From Gnetum montanum (Eukaryota; Streptophyta; Gnetopsida; Gnetales; Gnetaceae), in NCBI GenBank assembly GCA_015680685.1, contig MNCI01025089.1, forward strand, positions 1-64,000: DNA of 64,000 bases. Reading direction: 5' to 3'. The translations under genes were made by a program, and so were the position numbers. Below the pieces are notes generated by a model. It was not told the origin of the DNA and made no database searches. It worked only from the letters and a program-made list of their open reading frames with translations. Shown piece by piece: positions 12,301 through 24,891 of this stretch. The first letter of the stretch is position 1. Each line of letters starts with the position of its first letter.

Positions 12301-12606
12301 GTGGCTACAAGGGAAGGTGGGATTGTAGCGATGGACATTGTTGAAGAATTGCTTGCATTGCATAGGTAGGAAAGCGGAGACATGGAGGAGCGTCACCGGT
12401 GTATTGTGAGGGTGCCCAAGTTTCTGAAAAGGTAGACCACAGGCTCATACTATGTTCTCGAGCTGGTTGAGCTGGGTTCATATCACCACCACCAATTCAC
12501 GTCCAACCACAACTTCAATCTCAGATCTCACAAACTCAAGGTCCTTGACAATGCTCTAAGGCGATCATTGGTGTATCTATCAGGCTTTGAGGCTGTGCAC
12601 TGCTAG
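12301..12606 (+). pseudogene. DUF247 gene N-terminal remnant interrupted by copia (unit 1)
   Basis: A 102-codon stretch gives the N-terminal signature of DUF247 proteins: an acidic start, then RHRCIVRVPKFLKR (the family's 'I-RVP--L' motif), then ELVELGSYHHHQF (the family's 'SIGPYHHG' region), then SHKLKVLDNALRRS. The initiator codon has changed to GTG at 12301, while the sister copy at 29141 keeps ATG. An in-frame TAG follows the FLKR segment in both. The stretch ends at the copia LTR. The gene's C-terminal end reappears beyond the copia element at 18980-19375, so one gene was split by the insertion. About 250 central codons are gone. Confidence 0.7.
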
Positions 12607-12608
12607 CA

Positions 12609-12979
12609 TGTGATAAGAAAAATAGAATAAAATAGGGGCAAACAAAGGCAAGTAAATTTCATGTTTTTATTCAACTAATAATGGCTTTTAAATAGCCAAA
12701 TATATCAACGGAAAATAGCAAATGAATCCTAATATGATGCAACTTCTATAACAGTTGACCCTTATAACAATCGACCCTTCAACTTCTAAAATGGCATTGT
12801 AATAGCCAACCGTTTAACTTCTGTAACGATCGACCTTTAAACTTCCATAACAGCAAACTTTTCAACTTCTGTAACAGTCGACTATTCAACTTCTAAAGAA
12901 CAAAAATAGCAACCGAATCCCTAAAGATAGTTCCTAAAGACGAGGACACACAAAAAAACATGTTTAACAATTAAACACA
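12609..12979 (-). repeat. 3' LTR of the copia element (unit 1)
   Basis: Read on the minus strand it starts TGTGTTTAATTG and ends TTCTTATCACA, with the expected TG...CA ends. A TATA box, CTATTTAAAAG, lies at about 12685-12695, followed by AATAAAA near the end. A motif like 'aacttctgtaacagtcgac' recurs imperfectly four to six times in U3. The exact ends may be off by two bases because TGTG and CACA both offer TG/CA. No partner LTR is left in this unit. Confidence 0.65.
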
Positions 12980-13097
12980 TTTAAGACCCTATGGTAAATT
13001 GAAAGTTTGCAAACTATTAGTTTAACAAAAATCATTCAATATGCAACTCTAAGTTGCGTTTTTAGCCTTTGGAATGTTGATAACTTGAAGGGTTTGG

Positions 13098-16000
13098 TTA
13101 AAATATAAGTGAGTTGATTTTAGTCTTACAAAACATCAAATTAATAACACCATCATTGCATAGAACATGCAAGAAGTCAAATCTCACATCAGTATGCTTA
13201 CTTCTTCCATGTAGCACAGGATTTTTAGATAACTTTATGGTGGAATTGTTGTCACAAAAAATTGTAATAGCCCCCTCTTGCTTGAAATATAGCTCATTAA
13301 GAATTTTTTTGAGCCAAATAGTTTGACAATCACGAGATGGTGTAGCAACAAATTTAGCCTTTTTGTTTGACAATGTGACAATTGATTATTTCTTGGATGA
13401 CCATGAAATAGCCTCTATGCCCATCATAAAAACATATCTCGTAGTGCTCTTCCTATCATATTGATCTCTTGCATAATCACTATGTGTAAATCCCACAAAA
13501 TCAAATTTCTCATTATTGATGGGTAAATTTTGGACACACCAACACGTGGAAGGCTATGTGATATTTTAAAACAATAGACCAAAGAAAAAATAATTGAGAA
13601 TTTAAATTGAATATCTTTGCAATTCAAGAGTAAAATAACTAATTAAAAAAAATCAAATTTTTCCTAATCTTGTTGCTGCTGCCTGTTCAATATTGGTCCA
13701 TTGGGAACATTGCCACAACACTTCCCATAATGGCAGATGAGAGAGAAGAAACATGACTATTAATAACACCTTTCATTTTCATGTCTCCGTGCATGAGAGA
13801 AAACAAAACAGTAGAAGTCGCCAACCATGCTTATGTGGCCATCGTCGCTGTCAATCATCGTCCATTGTGCCATCCACCACTTTTTGCTATGGAAGAGAGA
13901 GAGTGTGTGATGGGTATCGGCCAGATTGTCTCTCGACTAGTTTTGGATTTTTCCAGTAATTTTGTTTTTCAATGTTGACCAGTGTGTTAATGACAGAAAA
14001 TACACCAATCAAGAAACCATGCAATTCTACTGCTAATGCCCATGCCATCCATGTTTTGCGTATGCATTGTCGTTGCTGTCTATGCACGCCCCCTATCTCT
14101 ACTGTATTTCTATTTACGGGGAGAGAGAGACTTCTACAAGTTGAAAGAGAGAACAAGAAAAATGCCGTCCGTTACTGTCGCTTGTCCACCGTCATAGTGT
14201 CTACTATCCCAGATCAAGAGAGCTGCAAACCTGTCCACCATTTTTTATTGAACATGCATGCCACAAGTTCACGTGCCAATCTCAAGCGTGACCACTATTG
14301 CTATCCCCAGTCGACCTATTATGCATTAGCTGATATCCACGTCTACCACCTTTGCTATGCATCAGCTTCTGGATCAATTGTTAGCCACCATAGGAAGAAC
14401 AAAACTACAATTTTGTCGTGTGTCAATGAACCACATTGTCAATCGTTGTCTTGTGTCACACATGTTACCTGCTGACTATGTAGGCAACTATCACCCATCG
14501 TTAGTCGTTGTCTTGTTTCACATATGCTGCCAACACATCTGACACAGCCCACACCATCCACCTAGTCATTGCCGACGTCAAAGAAGAGGCTCTGCCCAAG
14601 TTGCTTCTCCAGGCCCTTCCCCTAATGATGCCTGGTACTTTGTTCTTTATGGTTGCCTGCATGCACCACGGGAAAAGAAACCACTGTTAACCACCATCAA
14701 TTGACATTGCCCATGTAACGTGCACTTTTCAATTGATGCAAAATGCCTTGCAATCATCAATGCAGCCATGGCACGGGTGTTTAAAGGGATAGATACTATA
14801 AACTTTGTGGGTTTTGTCTAAGCAAGGATGATGGATATGACTTATCCAATGAATACAACTTAAATGTGAAATAAAATAAAACAACCGAAGTTTAAAATTA
14901 GTGGCTATGCTAAAATCATATTTTTTACATGGTATTATATTTCTCTATTCCATACTTTAGTATTGTAGTGAGAGCTTATTTTCTTTGACACAATTAAGTT
15001 TATTATCTTGTTTAATTGTATGGTGAAATGCTGCTACAAAGGGACCACCGATAATAGATCCACCGTGGTTGCTCTTTGTTTGTTGGAGGTTCTCAGTGAG
15101 ATGGGGCATGCGCTACAGTATTGAATTGTAGAATATCCCTTAATTATGGAACATCCATGAACTCTTTTCTATTCTTTGATGGTAATGGGGAACAAGGAAT
15201 ATAGCTTCTTCAATTCTTGAGTTTTCATATATGATGTGATTTGTGAATCTTTCCATTGCATTGACTGCCTTTTGCATCTTCCGTATTTCCTTCTAGGTGA
15301 TGGTAATAGTGAGCCATTGCTAAAATGATGCAACTAGTGCATTCAAGTGCTTTAAAAATAATGGTAATGGTGGAGTTCAAAAGCATGGTTGGATGCATGA
15401 ATCTACTTGGACATTGAAACATTGCACAATAATACCAGAGTTGACAGTGGTCAATCCCATTCCATTTTGCCATTCCCAAAAGGTACTTTTCTAATGTGTC
15501 CAATTCTCTTTTACATCCTATTGATTATGGTCCTATGCAATAGCATAGGCGAGGTTGATATCAACAGTCACCTTTCTTGTAAAACCTCCCAAAATCTTTA
15601 GTCCCTTGCAAGTAACAAAATATTCTTTTAGTAGCCAATAAATGCATCTTCNGTAGTCCCTTGCAAGTAACAAAATATTCTTTTAGTAGCCAATAAATGC
15701 ATCTTCTTTAGAGACTCCATGTATCTGCTGCTAAGACTCATAGCATGCATTATATCAGCTATGGTTGTAGTCAAATACATTAGACTCCCAGGAATTTACT
15801 TCTAAAGTATAGCCTCCACCATGCTTTCTTTAGGATGTTTGTTTAACCTCAAGCCAATCTCAATTGGAGTGCTTATAGGATTAGAATCCTTCATCTTAAA
15901 CCTCTCCAAAATATCTCTAACATGCTTCTTTTGAGAAATAAAGATTCCAATGGGGGATTGCACTACTTCCATGCCAAGATAGTAATGTGTTTTTCTAAGA

Positions 16001-17702
16001 TTAGTCATTTCAAACTCATCCATCATTGACTTCTTAAATTTTCCAAATGAATCATTATCATTCCTAGTGAGAATAAGATCATTAACATATAAATATACAA
16101 TGAGCAATTTTCTTCCATCAATCTTTGTAAAAAGTGCTCACTACCAAGCTTTACAAAACTAGGGGGCTGATCAATAAATACCTATTCCTCCAAGTCTCCA
16201 TGCAAGAATGCAGATTGGATATCAATTTGGAAGATAGGCCATGAATTTTATGCTACCAATGCAATCACCAATTTGATTGTATCATGCCTTGCAACAGAAG
16301 CAAAGAATTCCTTATAGTTAAACCGATATTCTTTCTTGTATTCCTTAGCTACCAATCATGCCTTATACTTGTCAACTTCAATCTCATTTAGTTTTATTTT
16401 GAAGAACCACTTCACACCAATGGTTTTGTGCCCTTTTGGAAGATCAACCAATTCCCAAGTACCATTTCTCTCAATGGCTTTAATTTCATCCTCCATTTCC
16501 TTTCTTCATTTTGATTCTTTAATAGCACTTTCAAAAGTTGTGGTATCACAATATGCAAAGAAAGAAAAGTGGGTGATTGGGTCATGAAATTGGTCAATCC
16601 CAATTACCTCATAATCCATCATCCATAAGGGTCTTTTTTGAATATGATGAGATTCAATTGCTACTGTTGTTGGTGAGGTCTCAGCCTCCATAGTTCTTGG
16701 TGATCCAACCTTCGTGGATTTTGGGATTTCAGTCTCCATAGTTCTTGATGCTTCAAAGTTTGTAGTTCTAGGTTATATAGTTTTAGGTGCTATAAAGTTT
16801 GTAGTTTCACTGTCAAAAATAATTGAAGTAGGTTTCTATTCATCCAAATTCCAATTGCTCTCTTCATCGAAGATGACATCTATGTTAGTCACAATCTTCT
16901 TTGTTAGAGAATTATACAATTTATATGCTTTGGATGCTTCACTTATAGCAAGAAAGACACATTTTTCACTCTTATCCTCCACTTTATTCCTCTTTTCATT
17001 AGGGATATGTACATAGACAATGCAACCAAAGATTCTGAAGTGATTCACTGTTGGTTTCCTTCCACTCCAAGACTCTTCTGGTGTCATGTTTTGAACAACA
17101 AAGGTGAGCCTTCTGTTCAAAACATGGATGCTTCAATTCATAGCCTCTATCTAGAAACTGTTTGGAATACTTTCTCTTACCAAGAGGCTTCTCATCATAT
17201 TCAGGATGGTTCTATTTTTCCTCTCTTTGAATGCCATGATTCTCACAAAAAGCATCAAACTCTTTTGAACAATATTCTCCTCCATGATCTGTATGAAGAG
17301 ACTTAACGATCATTCCAAACTTCTTCTACAAAAAATAAATCCAACTTTTTTGAGTATAATCATCAATGAAGATGATCAAGTACCTCTTACCTCCATTTGA
17401 AGATGGTTTTATTAGCCCACAAATGTCAGAGTGAACTAGCTCAAGGACATTCTTTGCTCTCCATGATTTTCCTTGAAAGGAGAATGTTGTTTTTTACCAA
17501 CAAAATATTCTTCACAAACTCCAGAAGGAATTGTAATTTGAGGAAAACTAGTCACCATATTTTTGTATTGTAGAGTCTTTAATCCTCCAAAATTCAAGTG
17601 GCCATAGCGAAAATGCCAAAGCCATGTTGGGTCTCTCACTTCAACCTTTAGGCAAGATTCAACACATTCAATCCACAATGGAAATATTTTGTTGGAGCTC
17701 AT
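13098..17702 (-). pseudogene. copia pol: integrase, reverse transcriptase, RNase H (unit 1), decayed
   Basis: From high to low coordinates: GAG-pre-integrase (17702-17436; LWHFRYGHLNFGGL, then a C...C pair), integrase core and its C-terminal region (about 17400-16836; FRIFGCIVYVHIP), reverse transcriptase (about 16600-15600; LYVNDLILTRND and THYYLGMEV) and RNase H (13540-13098; DRKSTTRYVF, SWSSKK, then the HTDVRFDFL end). The catalytic YVDD of the reverse transcriptase reads YVND in both units, so activity was lost before duplication. Compared with unit 2 this copy lacks about 121 bases of reverse transcriptase at about 16133. A 55-base block at about 15600-15710 is repeated around an N at 15652. 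Many stops are present. Confidence 0.8.
13545..15560. other. Unidentified insert inside the copia element
   Basis: RNase H resumes at about 13540 and reverse transcriptase ends at about 15600, so the roughly 2 kb between them is not copia coding sequence. It is richer in GC than its surroundings in 13750-14700 and contains several purine runs such as gagagagaga. ORFs of up to 167 codons are open but look low in information and match no family I know. In unit 2 only the first 0.4 kb remains, because a deletion removed the rest. Confidence 0.4.
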
Positions 17703-18032
17703 TTGAACAACTGCAATAGCTCCTCTTGAACGATCATAAATTTCACAAGCATCCTTCTGAATGGTTATTACATAATCCTTCCTTGCAATTTTCTAGCACT
17801 TAACAAATTGCTTTTCAAATCAAGAACATTAAAACACAATGGAAATTGTTTCTACAAGACCATTCTTTGTTCTAATGTTAATATCCCCATTTTCCATTAC
17901 ATTTACGATAGAAAAATCACTAGAACTTACTATAAAATGAAAACTTTCATATAAGTAAGGAAAAGAAGACTTACATCCACACATATGATTGTTGCAGCTA
18001 GTATCCACATACCATACATCTAATTAAGACTC

Positions 18033-18946
18033 TCAGTTGGCTTGAACCACCATCAACAAGGTCTCAAACTCGTTCTCTTCTACAAAATTTGACTTCTCTT
18101 CTTTGTGATTAGGTAGTTTAGTGTAGCCTTCAGAATGATAGTGTTTGTATTTATGACATCTAAAGCATTCCACCTTAGATTTGTCAACTTCTCTTTTGCC
18201 TTTGCCTTGAAACTTATCACCATCCCCTTTGAAATGTTTTCTACCATCTCTATTATCTCGATTTCCTCTTCCTCTACCTTTACTTCTACCTCGTCCTCTT
18301 AAGGAATAAGTAAAAGTAGAAGCCTTCAAAGCTTGTTCTTTACAAGTTGAATTTCAATTCATCTTTTGTTCATGGACTAACAAAGAACTTTAAAGTTCAT
18401 CAAGGGAAAGTGCATCAACATTTTTGGATTCTTCAATTGAACAAACAACATAATCAAACTTAGGGAATAAGGAATGCAATATCTTCTCAACAATAACCAC
18501 ATCCTCCATTTTTAAACCATGAAATCACATGTTGTTCTTGCATAATAGCTAGTAATAGACTCCTCATATTTCATCTATAGAGTTTCAAAATCCCTTCTCA
18601 AGGCTTAAAGCTATGTGCACTTTACTCTCACATACCCATGATATTTCTTTTTCATATAATCTCAGATATTCTTGGAAGTTTCTTTGCTAAGAATAGTCTC
18701 CAGGATAGAACAATCAATTGGTTGAAATAAATAATTCTTTGCCTTTAAATCTTTTAGCCTTAGTCCCTCTAACTTCTTTCTTTGTTCATTTGTGAGTGCA
18801 CCCTTAGCTGCGGGTGCTACTACACCATCTTTGACAACTTGCTAGTACTTCTTAGACCTCAAAAAATTTTCTATCAACATACTCCAATGGTCATAATGAC
18901 CATCAAAATGTGCGATGGCATGCTGTACAAAATTTGCAGAGACCAT
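18033..18946 (-). pseudogene. copia gag (unit 1), decayed
   Basis: Gag of the copia UBN2 type, about 300 codons. It starts at ATG 18946 with FVQHAIAHFDGHYDHWSML, runs through RLKDLKAKNYLFQ, a MKKKYHG block and a serine/glutamate region, then an RGRGRSKGRGRG basic stretch. The zinc knuckle CFRCHKYKHYHSEGY has the canonical spacing but its last cysteine is replaced by tyrosine. Several stop codons (for example after RSKKY and TSKNI) sit where tryptophan codons are expected, consistent with single G-to-A changes. Gag would form the cytoplasmic particle. This one cannot be made whole. Confidence 0.8.
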
Positions 18947-18979
18947 TGATGCACTAATGTGCTTTTCTCTTGAGACAGT

Positions 18980-19375
18980 TTTGATGCGATGATAAGAAAG
19001 GTGATGGAGTTTGAGGAGTGTTGCCTAAAATCTGGCCAACGCTTCGTCAGTAACTGCAGGTCGTTCATGAAGCATCTTATCCACACTGAGAAGGACGTAG
19101 CCATTCTGATCAAGTATGGTATTATACAAATTAAAAGCTGGTCTTGAAAACGAGCAGAGCGTTGCAAAACTTTTCCACAGCCTCTCCATTTTTAATACGG
19201 TGGATAATGTGCTAGAGATCGGTAAGCATATTGTGAATAATGTAAGGAATTACTTCAAGAACTGTTCATTCAAACTCGTTTCTCAAAACCATGGCAAATC
19301 TTAGTAAGCATTGTTGCACTCATGCTACTTCTTTGTACCGTTCTTCAGACAATTTATTCTATGAAGTGCTGGTGA
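18980..19375 (+). pseudogene. DUF247 gene C-terminal remnant (copy 2)
   Basis: Same structure as the remnant at 4405-4800: FDAMIRKVMEFEECCLKSGQRF, then HTEKDVAILIKYGII, a premature stop, a frameshift to GLENEQSVAKLFHSL, and a second shift to the terminal hydrophobic helix after KPWQIL. The TGA is at 19373-19375. It lies next to the 5'-truncated copia element, on the far side from the N-terminal remnant at 12301. Both frameshifts are shared by all three copies, so the gene was already dead before it was duplicated. Confidence 0.75.
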
Positions 19376-19624
19376 ATTCACCAGCTATTAGCATTATTCA
19401 AAATGAACAAGTGTGTTTTTGTATTACTGTGAAGTATTTAAATATTTACCATTTCATGCATTTAAAAATGAAACCGAAACCCAAATTGACGTTTTATTAC
19501 ATCGATAAAACCCAAAGATTTATTAGACAGAATTTATCTGTATCATGCAAATTAAATATTACCTTAATAAAGTGGCTGACAAATATTGGATATCATTTGA
19601 AAAAATGATATAGACCTTTTACTG

Positions 19625-20742
19625 CAATATTATATTTGTGTCAAATGTTTAGCCTAAGGGAAACTAAAAGAACTATTGGCTCACTTTCAAGACCTTTTGA
19701 ACCACATAGCTTACATGTGCATTCTTCTCCTTGGAATTTGCATCATCTTCCACTTTCTATTCTAACATGATGTGAACTTAAACAAAGTTTGCTAATGAAA
19801 ATGCGACATCATGTGACAATTAATGAACTTCTATATTAAGCTAATTACCTCTAATTCAATCCGAATAAAATTTTTTCTTGCATTGTACATTTAACTATAA
19901 CTTTGTTAAAACCAGACATTAAACTAACTTATGAATATGCTTTGGATTGCTCTTTATCTTCTTGGATGAGATATCTTGAGTCTTCAATGATTGGATCTCT
20001 TGAAAATACCATTTCGGCTCTCTTGTGTATTCAAGAATTACTTTGAAAATTTTGATTTGGTTTATTTTTAGTAGTTTTTATGTATAAGTGATAAACTTAC
20101 AAATTTCTCTAGAGGAAGTAGATTATACTCTAATACAAGTATGAAATACAATGTTTGTACTTTTACACTTAATTCATCAAATAAAATTATCTTTTGTACT
20201 CTTTCAATAGTCATCTAATTTTTTACACTAATCCCTAGTCTCCAAACTGTGCACATGCATATAACACTATGATAAATGACTATATGAAAGATTTGTTTTC
20301 TAGTCTTATAAGCCCAAACTCCTAATGTCTTATATATTTTTTTAATTGTATAGATAACATTTATTCATCCTACTATTCTTTCTTTAATACATTTATTTAA
20401 TCTTTAATTATTCATATATTGAAGACCCAAATATTTCAAAGAGACCACAATTTGTATATTCTAATCACCAAATTTGAAATTATATTGTATGTTTCTTATG
20501 TCCCATATCATCATTTCAATTTTTTTCCATTAACATGAAATCCAAAAAAATGCAAAATTGTTCTAAAATTTATAGCATATTTAACATATCTTTCTCAAAA
20601 ATAGATATTAAAGTAGCATCCTTTACATAAATAAGTAGGTTCATTACCTAGCAACTTACTTTTATAATGTGTCTTTGTTGTCCATTACACATCCAATCTT
20701 GCAACTCATGAATGAAGAGACTAAAGAAAGTCGTAGATAAAA
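19625..20742 (-). pseudogene. LINE reverse transcriptase C-terminal half (copy 2)
   Basis: Duplicate of 5050-6166 with a few per cent divergence. It ends at the same junction base, after 'gtagataaaa'. See the copy at 35530-37420 for the continuous version. Confidence 0.55.
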
Positions 20743-20860
20743 TCATGTTATTTCCAAGATAGTTAGAACACTAAATCATGTTATTTCCAAGATAGTTTAA
20801 TACCTTCTCAATAGTAATGTTATTTCCAAGATAGTTAGAACACTAAATCATGAGTATAAG

Positions 20861-21505
20861 ATGAAGACCATTGTGATGGAAGAGGTAAGAGATTTTGATA
20901 CTTTAAAATTGGAGAAACTTCAAAGTGCTCTTACAACTTATGAGATGACTTTAGTTGAGGAAGGATTACTCAAGAATGATTCTATCATTCTTTTTTCAAG
21001 TCAAGTAATAGTTGATAAGAGCAAAAAAAAACATAAAGTGAGACCTTCATGTATTATAACAATGATGATCTTGATGATTTGGAGCTAGTGTTTCTTACTA
21101 GAAGAGTTATTAGGTTGCTAGCTAACCATCTCAATGAAGAAAGACAAAGAACTAGAAATACAGAAGCAAGAGGTAAGCCCTCTAGTAAGGTATCAAGATC
21201 CACTCTATAGATATTGTGAATATTATTTGTTGGTTCTGCAATGGATGAAAAAATCTTACCTTCGAATGTGCATGTACTAAAAGATTGCAAGATGAAACCA
21301 AACTAAAGGAAAAATGAAAATTCCTTATGAGCAAACGAGATGAAGAAGAAGAGGTTAGTAAGACAAAAATGGAGTAAGATGGCACCTCCAACACTTACCT
21401 TGCATGAATGGCTATAGCCTCAACATCACAAGAGGATGATGGAAACTCAAGTGATGAAGATGATATCAACATACTTGAAGAAAGGTATGAGTGTCTTAAG
21501 AAATT
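20861..21505 (+). pseudogene. Ty1/copia gag remnant (+), unit 2
   Basis: Duplicate of 6285-6930. The first 75 codons are open (MKTIVMEEVRDFDTLKLEKL, then TYEMTLVEEG), then a frameshift leads to LVFLTRRVIRLLANHLNEE. The lost zinc-knuckle histidine is shared with the other copy. Confidence 0.6.
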
Positions 21506-24085
21506 TTTTTGAAAAATTACAACAATTTCTTCTGAGATTTAAAAGCAAAGCTTTGTCTTAGATGTAATCTGTCTATGTTATCTTTTGTTACTTTTGTTGC
21601 ACATTGCCTCAAATGTTAGCTTCCCTTGTAAGTTGACAAAGAAGGTAGTTCGTATGTCTTTGAATATTTATTTTACTTTAAAAATGAGTAGGTTGAATTA
21701 GGTAATAATTATATTTTGTTATACTATTTCGAAAGTACTTTTTACTAAAATATTTCGAGCACAAGTAACACTTATGTTCTTCTAATGATTAGATAAGATA
21801 AATTAAACCTAACATAAGCTAAGTTATTAATTGCCTAATTTTGACCCATGAATACAATACCATTCTATATCATGCTCATCATTGCATATAATGCTTTTAC
21901 AAAGCACACCATTTCCATGCCATGACTTCTAGGAATTCTTTAAATGTACATTTAATTTTCTTACTTTATTATAATGCATTTTATTTTCTAATTTTCAAAT
22001 TCATAATTAATATATCTATTCAAATAAGTTAAAGAATTCCTTACATCATAAACACATACAATATGAAGGCTTTTGACAACTATGTTCAATTTTGGTGAGC
22101 AAAGTTAAGTTATAAAGTTCTAATTTTCTTTTGTACACCTGAGTAGATAGTCCTAAAATTAAATTTTTTTTTTCAAGTATTTTTTTATAATGTCTACTCA
22201 CTATCAAACTTGTGATGTAGTTTGACTTTTCATTTTGCTTATTATTAATATTTTTTAAAGGTCCAATACCTTATAAAATTCTAATTGGACTATATATCTT
22301 GGTGTTTAGCCATATACAATTATTTTGGGGGTTCCAACACCCTCTCTCCCCTTAATAGCCATGTAATCTACATAGAGCCATGGCAAATTGAGCCATTTAA
22401 CTTTCATTTATGAATAAATATGTTGAGCATCTCTCTTGGAATATGTAGAAGAATAAGTAAATTCCAAAGAAATTGATAATACATGTACAGGAGGGATAGA
22501 TAAAATATTTTTTGGCATCCAGATGTGTAGCATTTTTACAGCCAGGGTAAAATTAAACCATTTAACTTTCATTTTGAATAATAGTTTTCGGCATGTCTCT
22601 TTATATATTTGACAACATAAATAGATTCTAAAGAAATTGATGATACATATGCACATGATGCACTTTACACACATTGTGTTGTATCGTTCATTCATTGTAC
22701 AAAGAGTCAGACAAGAAAGTTAATGAACGATAAGGTGACCTTTGATTTGTGTGAAAGTACGCAAGTTAATGAACGATAAGGTGACCTTTGATTTGTGTGA
22801 AAGTACGCTACGCTAAACTTTTCCTTCCATAAATGATGGAAAATTTACTGCTTCCATTTTTAAAAGCATTTTAATATATACTTTTGGACATGTCATTTTG
22901 GCCCAAGAAGCCAACTCTTAATCATAAAATAGTGAGAGCTTATTTTATTGGTAATGCTAAATAATCTTGCAGGGAAAACTTATTCATAATGCTAAATGAT
23001 ATTTCACTCATAACCTGAACATATTTACTCCAAAATGTATTCATCAACTTTTATGTTTGTCTTCTTATTGCAATGCACAATGAATAAAATTTGGAAAAGG
23101 GGAGCATGCATGGAAAACAATCATTTATGAGAATTAGAAATATTTTGCAGCACAAGATTTATTAGTAAACTTAATATTAATTATCGTTCTCATTATGCAT
23201 TCACAACGGTCTAACCAAAATTATTATGGAGTAAATCATATTTGCTAAAATGGTTACTTCAATAATTCTCAATACAGTAGATGAACTAAAATTCAATTCA
23301 ATTTTTTTCAAGATTGTGTCCGCCAAATTATAAATATATATATTTTAGAAATATACAGCTAAGGTAGTATACACCACCGCATGCAAATATAGTCAAAATA
23401 AAACGGACGGTACTGCTTTGCACAGCATAGGCATGTGAAGAGCCCTGATAACAGGAACACCATCGTCAGAACTCAGAATGATGCATATACTATAAATGCA
23501 AAGTTCAGACATGTATGAACATAAGGCCATGGTAAAACTGACTAACTTTTGAGGTTGCATTTCCATCTAGCAATCTGTTGAGAATTAATTAAACATGGTC
23601 AATTGCCATTGATATTTTAAAGAATTACTTAAATAGATTTTTGTACCTTATTGTTGTTTGAGTGCATGCTAATCTCAGTCAATGTTTATAGGATGCATAA
23701 TTTAAATGTTTTTAATAGGAAATTTCAGTAATTTGGCAACACTCTATGTGCAATAGTATAAATCTTAAATTCATTTTAAAATCGATGTAATAACGACAGA
23801 GTTCCCATAGCTGCATCATGGTAAAAATGATTGATGTGAATGAATAGTGCATGATGCTGTGCTTTTCATGGTCATGCTAGTTGGCAAGACGTACATGAAA
23901 AGATAGTCGTAGCAGAGAATCTCTACAAAATCAGAGGCCCATTTAGTATAGTAAGCCTTTTAAACGTGTTGTCAAGAGAGCAGTAGAAGAGGCCAATGCA
24001 GTCAATAATGAATAAGGACATTCATGGTACGATTATTAACTAAATATTAAATTAAACAAAACTAGAAAATATTTCATTTTTTGAT
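21506..24085. other. AT-rich sequence without a recognisable gene (unit 2)
   Basis: Counterpart of 6931-9505. A block of about 47 bases (agttaatgaacgataaggtg and following) is tandemly duplicated at about 22713-22806, while unit 1 has a single copy near 8200. No coding signature was recognised. Confidence 0.5.
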
Positions 24086-24560
24086 ATGGCAAGGAATCAA
24101 AAAAAAAAAACAAATCAATTGAAACCGTGGGCTCCTTACAGAATCTACATGAAACAGGTACATAGCTTTCCTGAACAATCTCATCGGAACTTATACCCAT
24201 GCGATGTTCTGACCAAAGCAGGCGTTATACGAATCGGACTTGAAAATGAGAAAGCGCAGTTTGTTATGAATCTTTTACGCAGCCTCGGCATGTCCAAAGA
24301 GAGGATGTCTCACATATTTTGGCTTAACCCATATCGTGGTCATGAGTCATGAATTCAACACCAATTTTAACGTCAAACTCTGATCTCATAAACTCACAGC
24401 CTTCGACAATGTTCTATGCCATCATAGTTTTGGAAGCCAAGGTCGGAATGTATTTAAAGGCTTTACTCTTGTTTCGTGAGATCTTACAAGGGAAATTATT
24501 TAACGGCTTTGCTCCGGTTCAGTGTTTTGTGCGATCTTATGAGGGAAATTAAATTCAGCT
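24086..24560 (+). pseudogene. Second DUF247-like N-terminal remnant (unit 2)
   Basis: Counterpart of 9506-9967, with an 88-codon open start (MARNQKKKTNQLKPWAPYRI) before the part that aligns with the DUF247 N-terminus. The end of that ORF (FWLNPYRGHES) followed by the shifted EFNTNFN, SHKLTAFDNVL lines up with the GLGSYHHHQF...SHKLKVLDNAL segment of the remnant at 29141. The downstream 200 bases may continue the gene but are not recognisable. Confidence 0.45.
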
Positions 24561-24891
24561 TCTTCGGAGACCTTTTGGATTTATTGCAGATTTGCAGATG
24601 TATTCATTTCGGACCTTTTTTACCCTCAATTATGCTTATCTCGCTGCAAATACAAGACCTGTTATGGTATAACCGACAGTTTAAAGAAATTTATCCCTAC
24701 ATATGGCAGGAAGGTTATGAAAGCGAACGTTTTTGGTAAAAGGGATAACTCGTGAAAAATGTCGGCCAACTGCTAACAGCTTCTGTAAAGCTTAATGCGT
24801 AAATTGAAATTATAGGTGATTAAAGCGTTTGTCAGACTTGAAAAAATGATAGGTCATGAACACATTTATTGGACTTCGAAATGATACAACC

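Larger units (their letters stand above)
12609..18946 (-). mobile_element. Ty1/copia retrotransposon, 5'-truncated, inserted in a DUF247 gene (unit 1)
   Basis: On the minus strand the order is gag, protease region, GAG-pre-integrase, integrase, reverse transcriptase, RNase H, then a 3' LTR, which is the copia gene order. The 5' LTR, primer site and leader are missing. Sequence passes from the gag ATG (18946) into the DUF247 C-terminus within about 30 bases. The missing central DUF247 codons suggest a single deletion removed both. About 2 kb of unrelated sequence (about 13545-15560) interrupts it between reverse transcriptase and RNase H. Both units carry the same truncated element, so insertion and deletion came before the duplication. 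Confidence 0.85.

Noticed and set aside
13972-14475. 167-codon ORF as a gene
   Set aside because: It lies in the unidentified insert, is rich in Cys/His/Ser without a recognisable motif arrangement, overlaps other open frames, and most of it is absent from the other unit.
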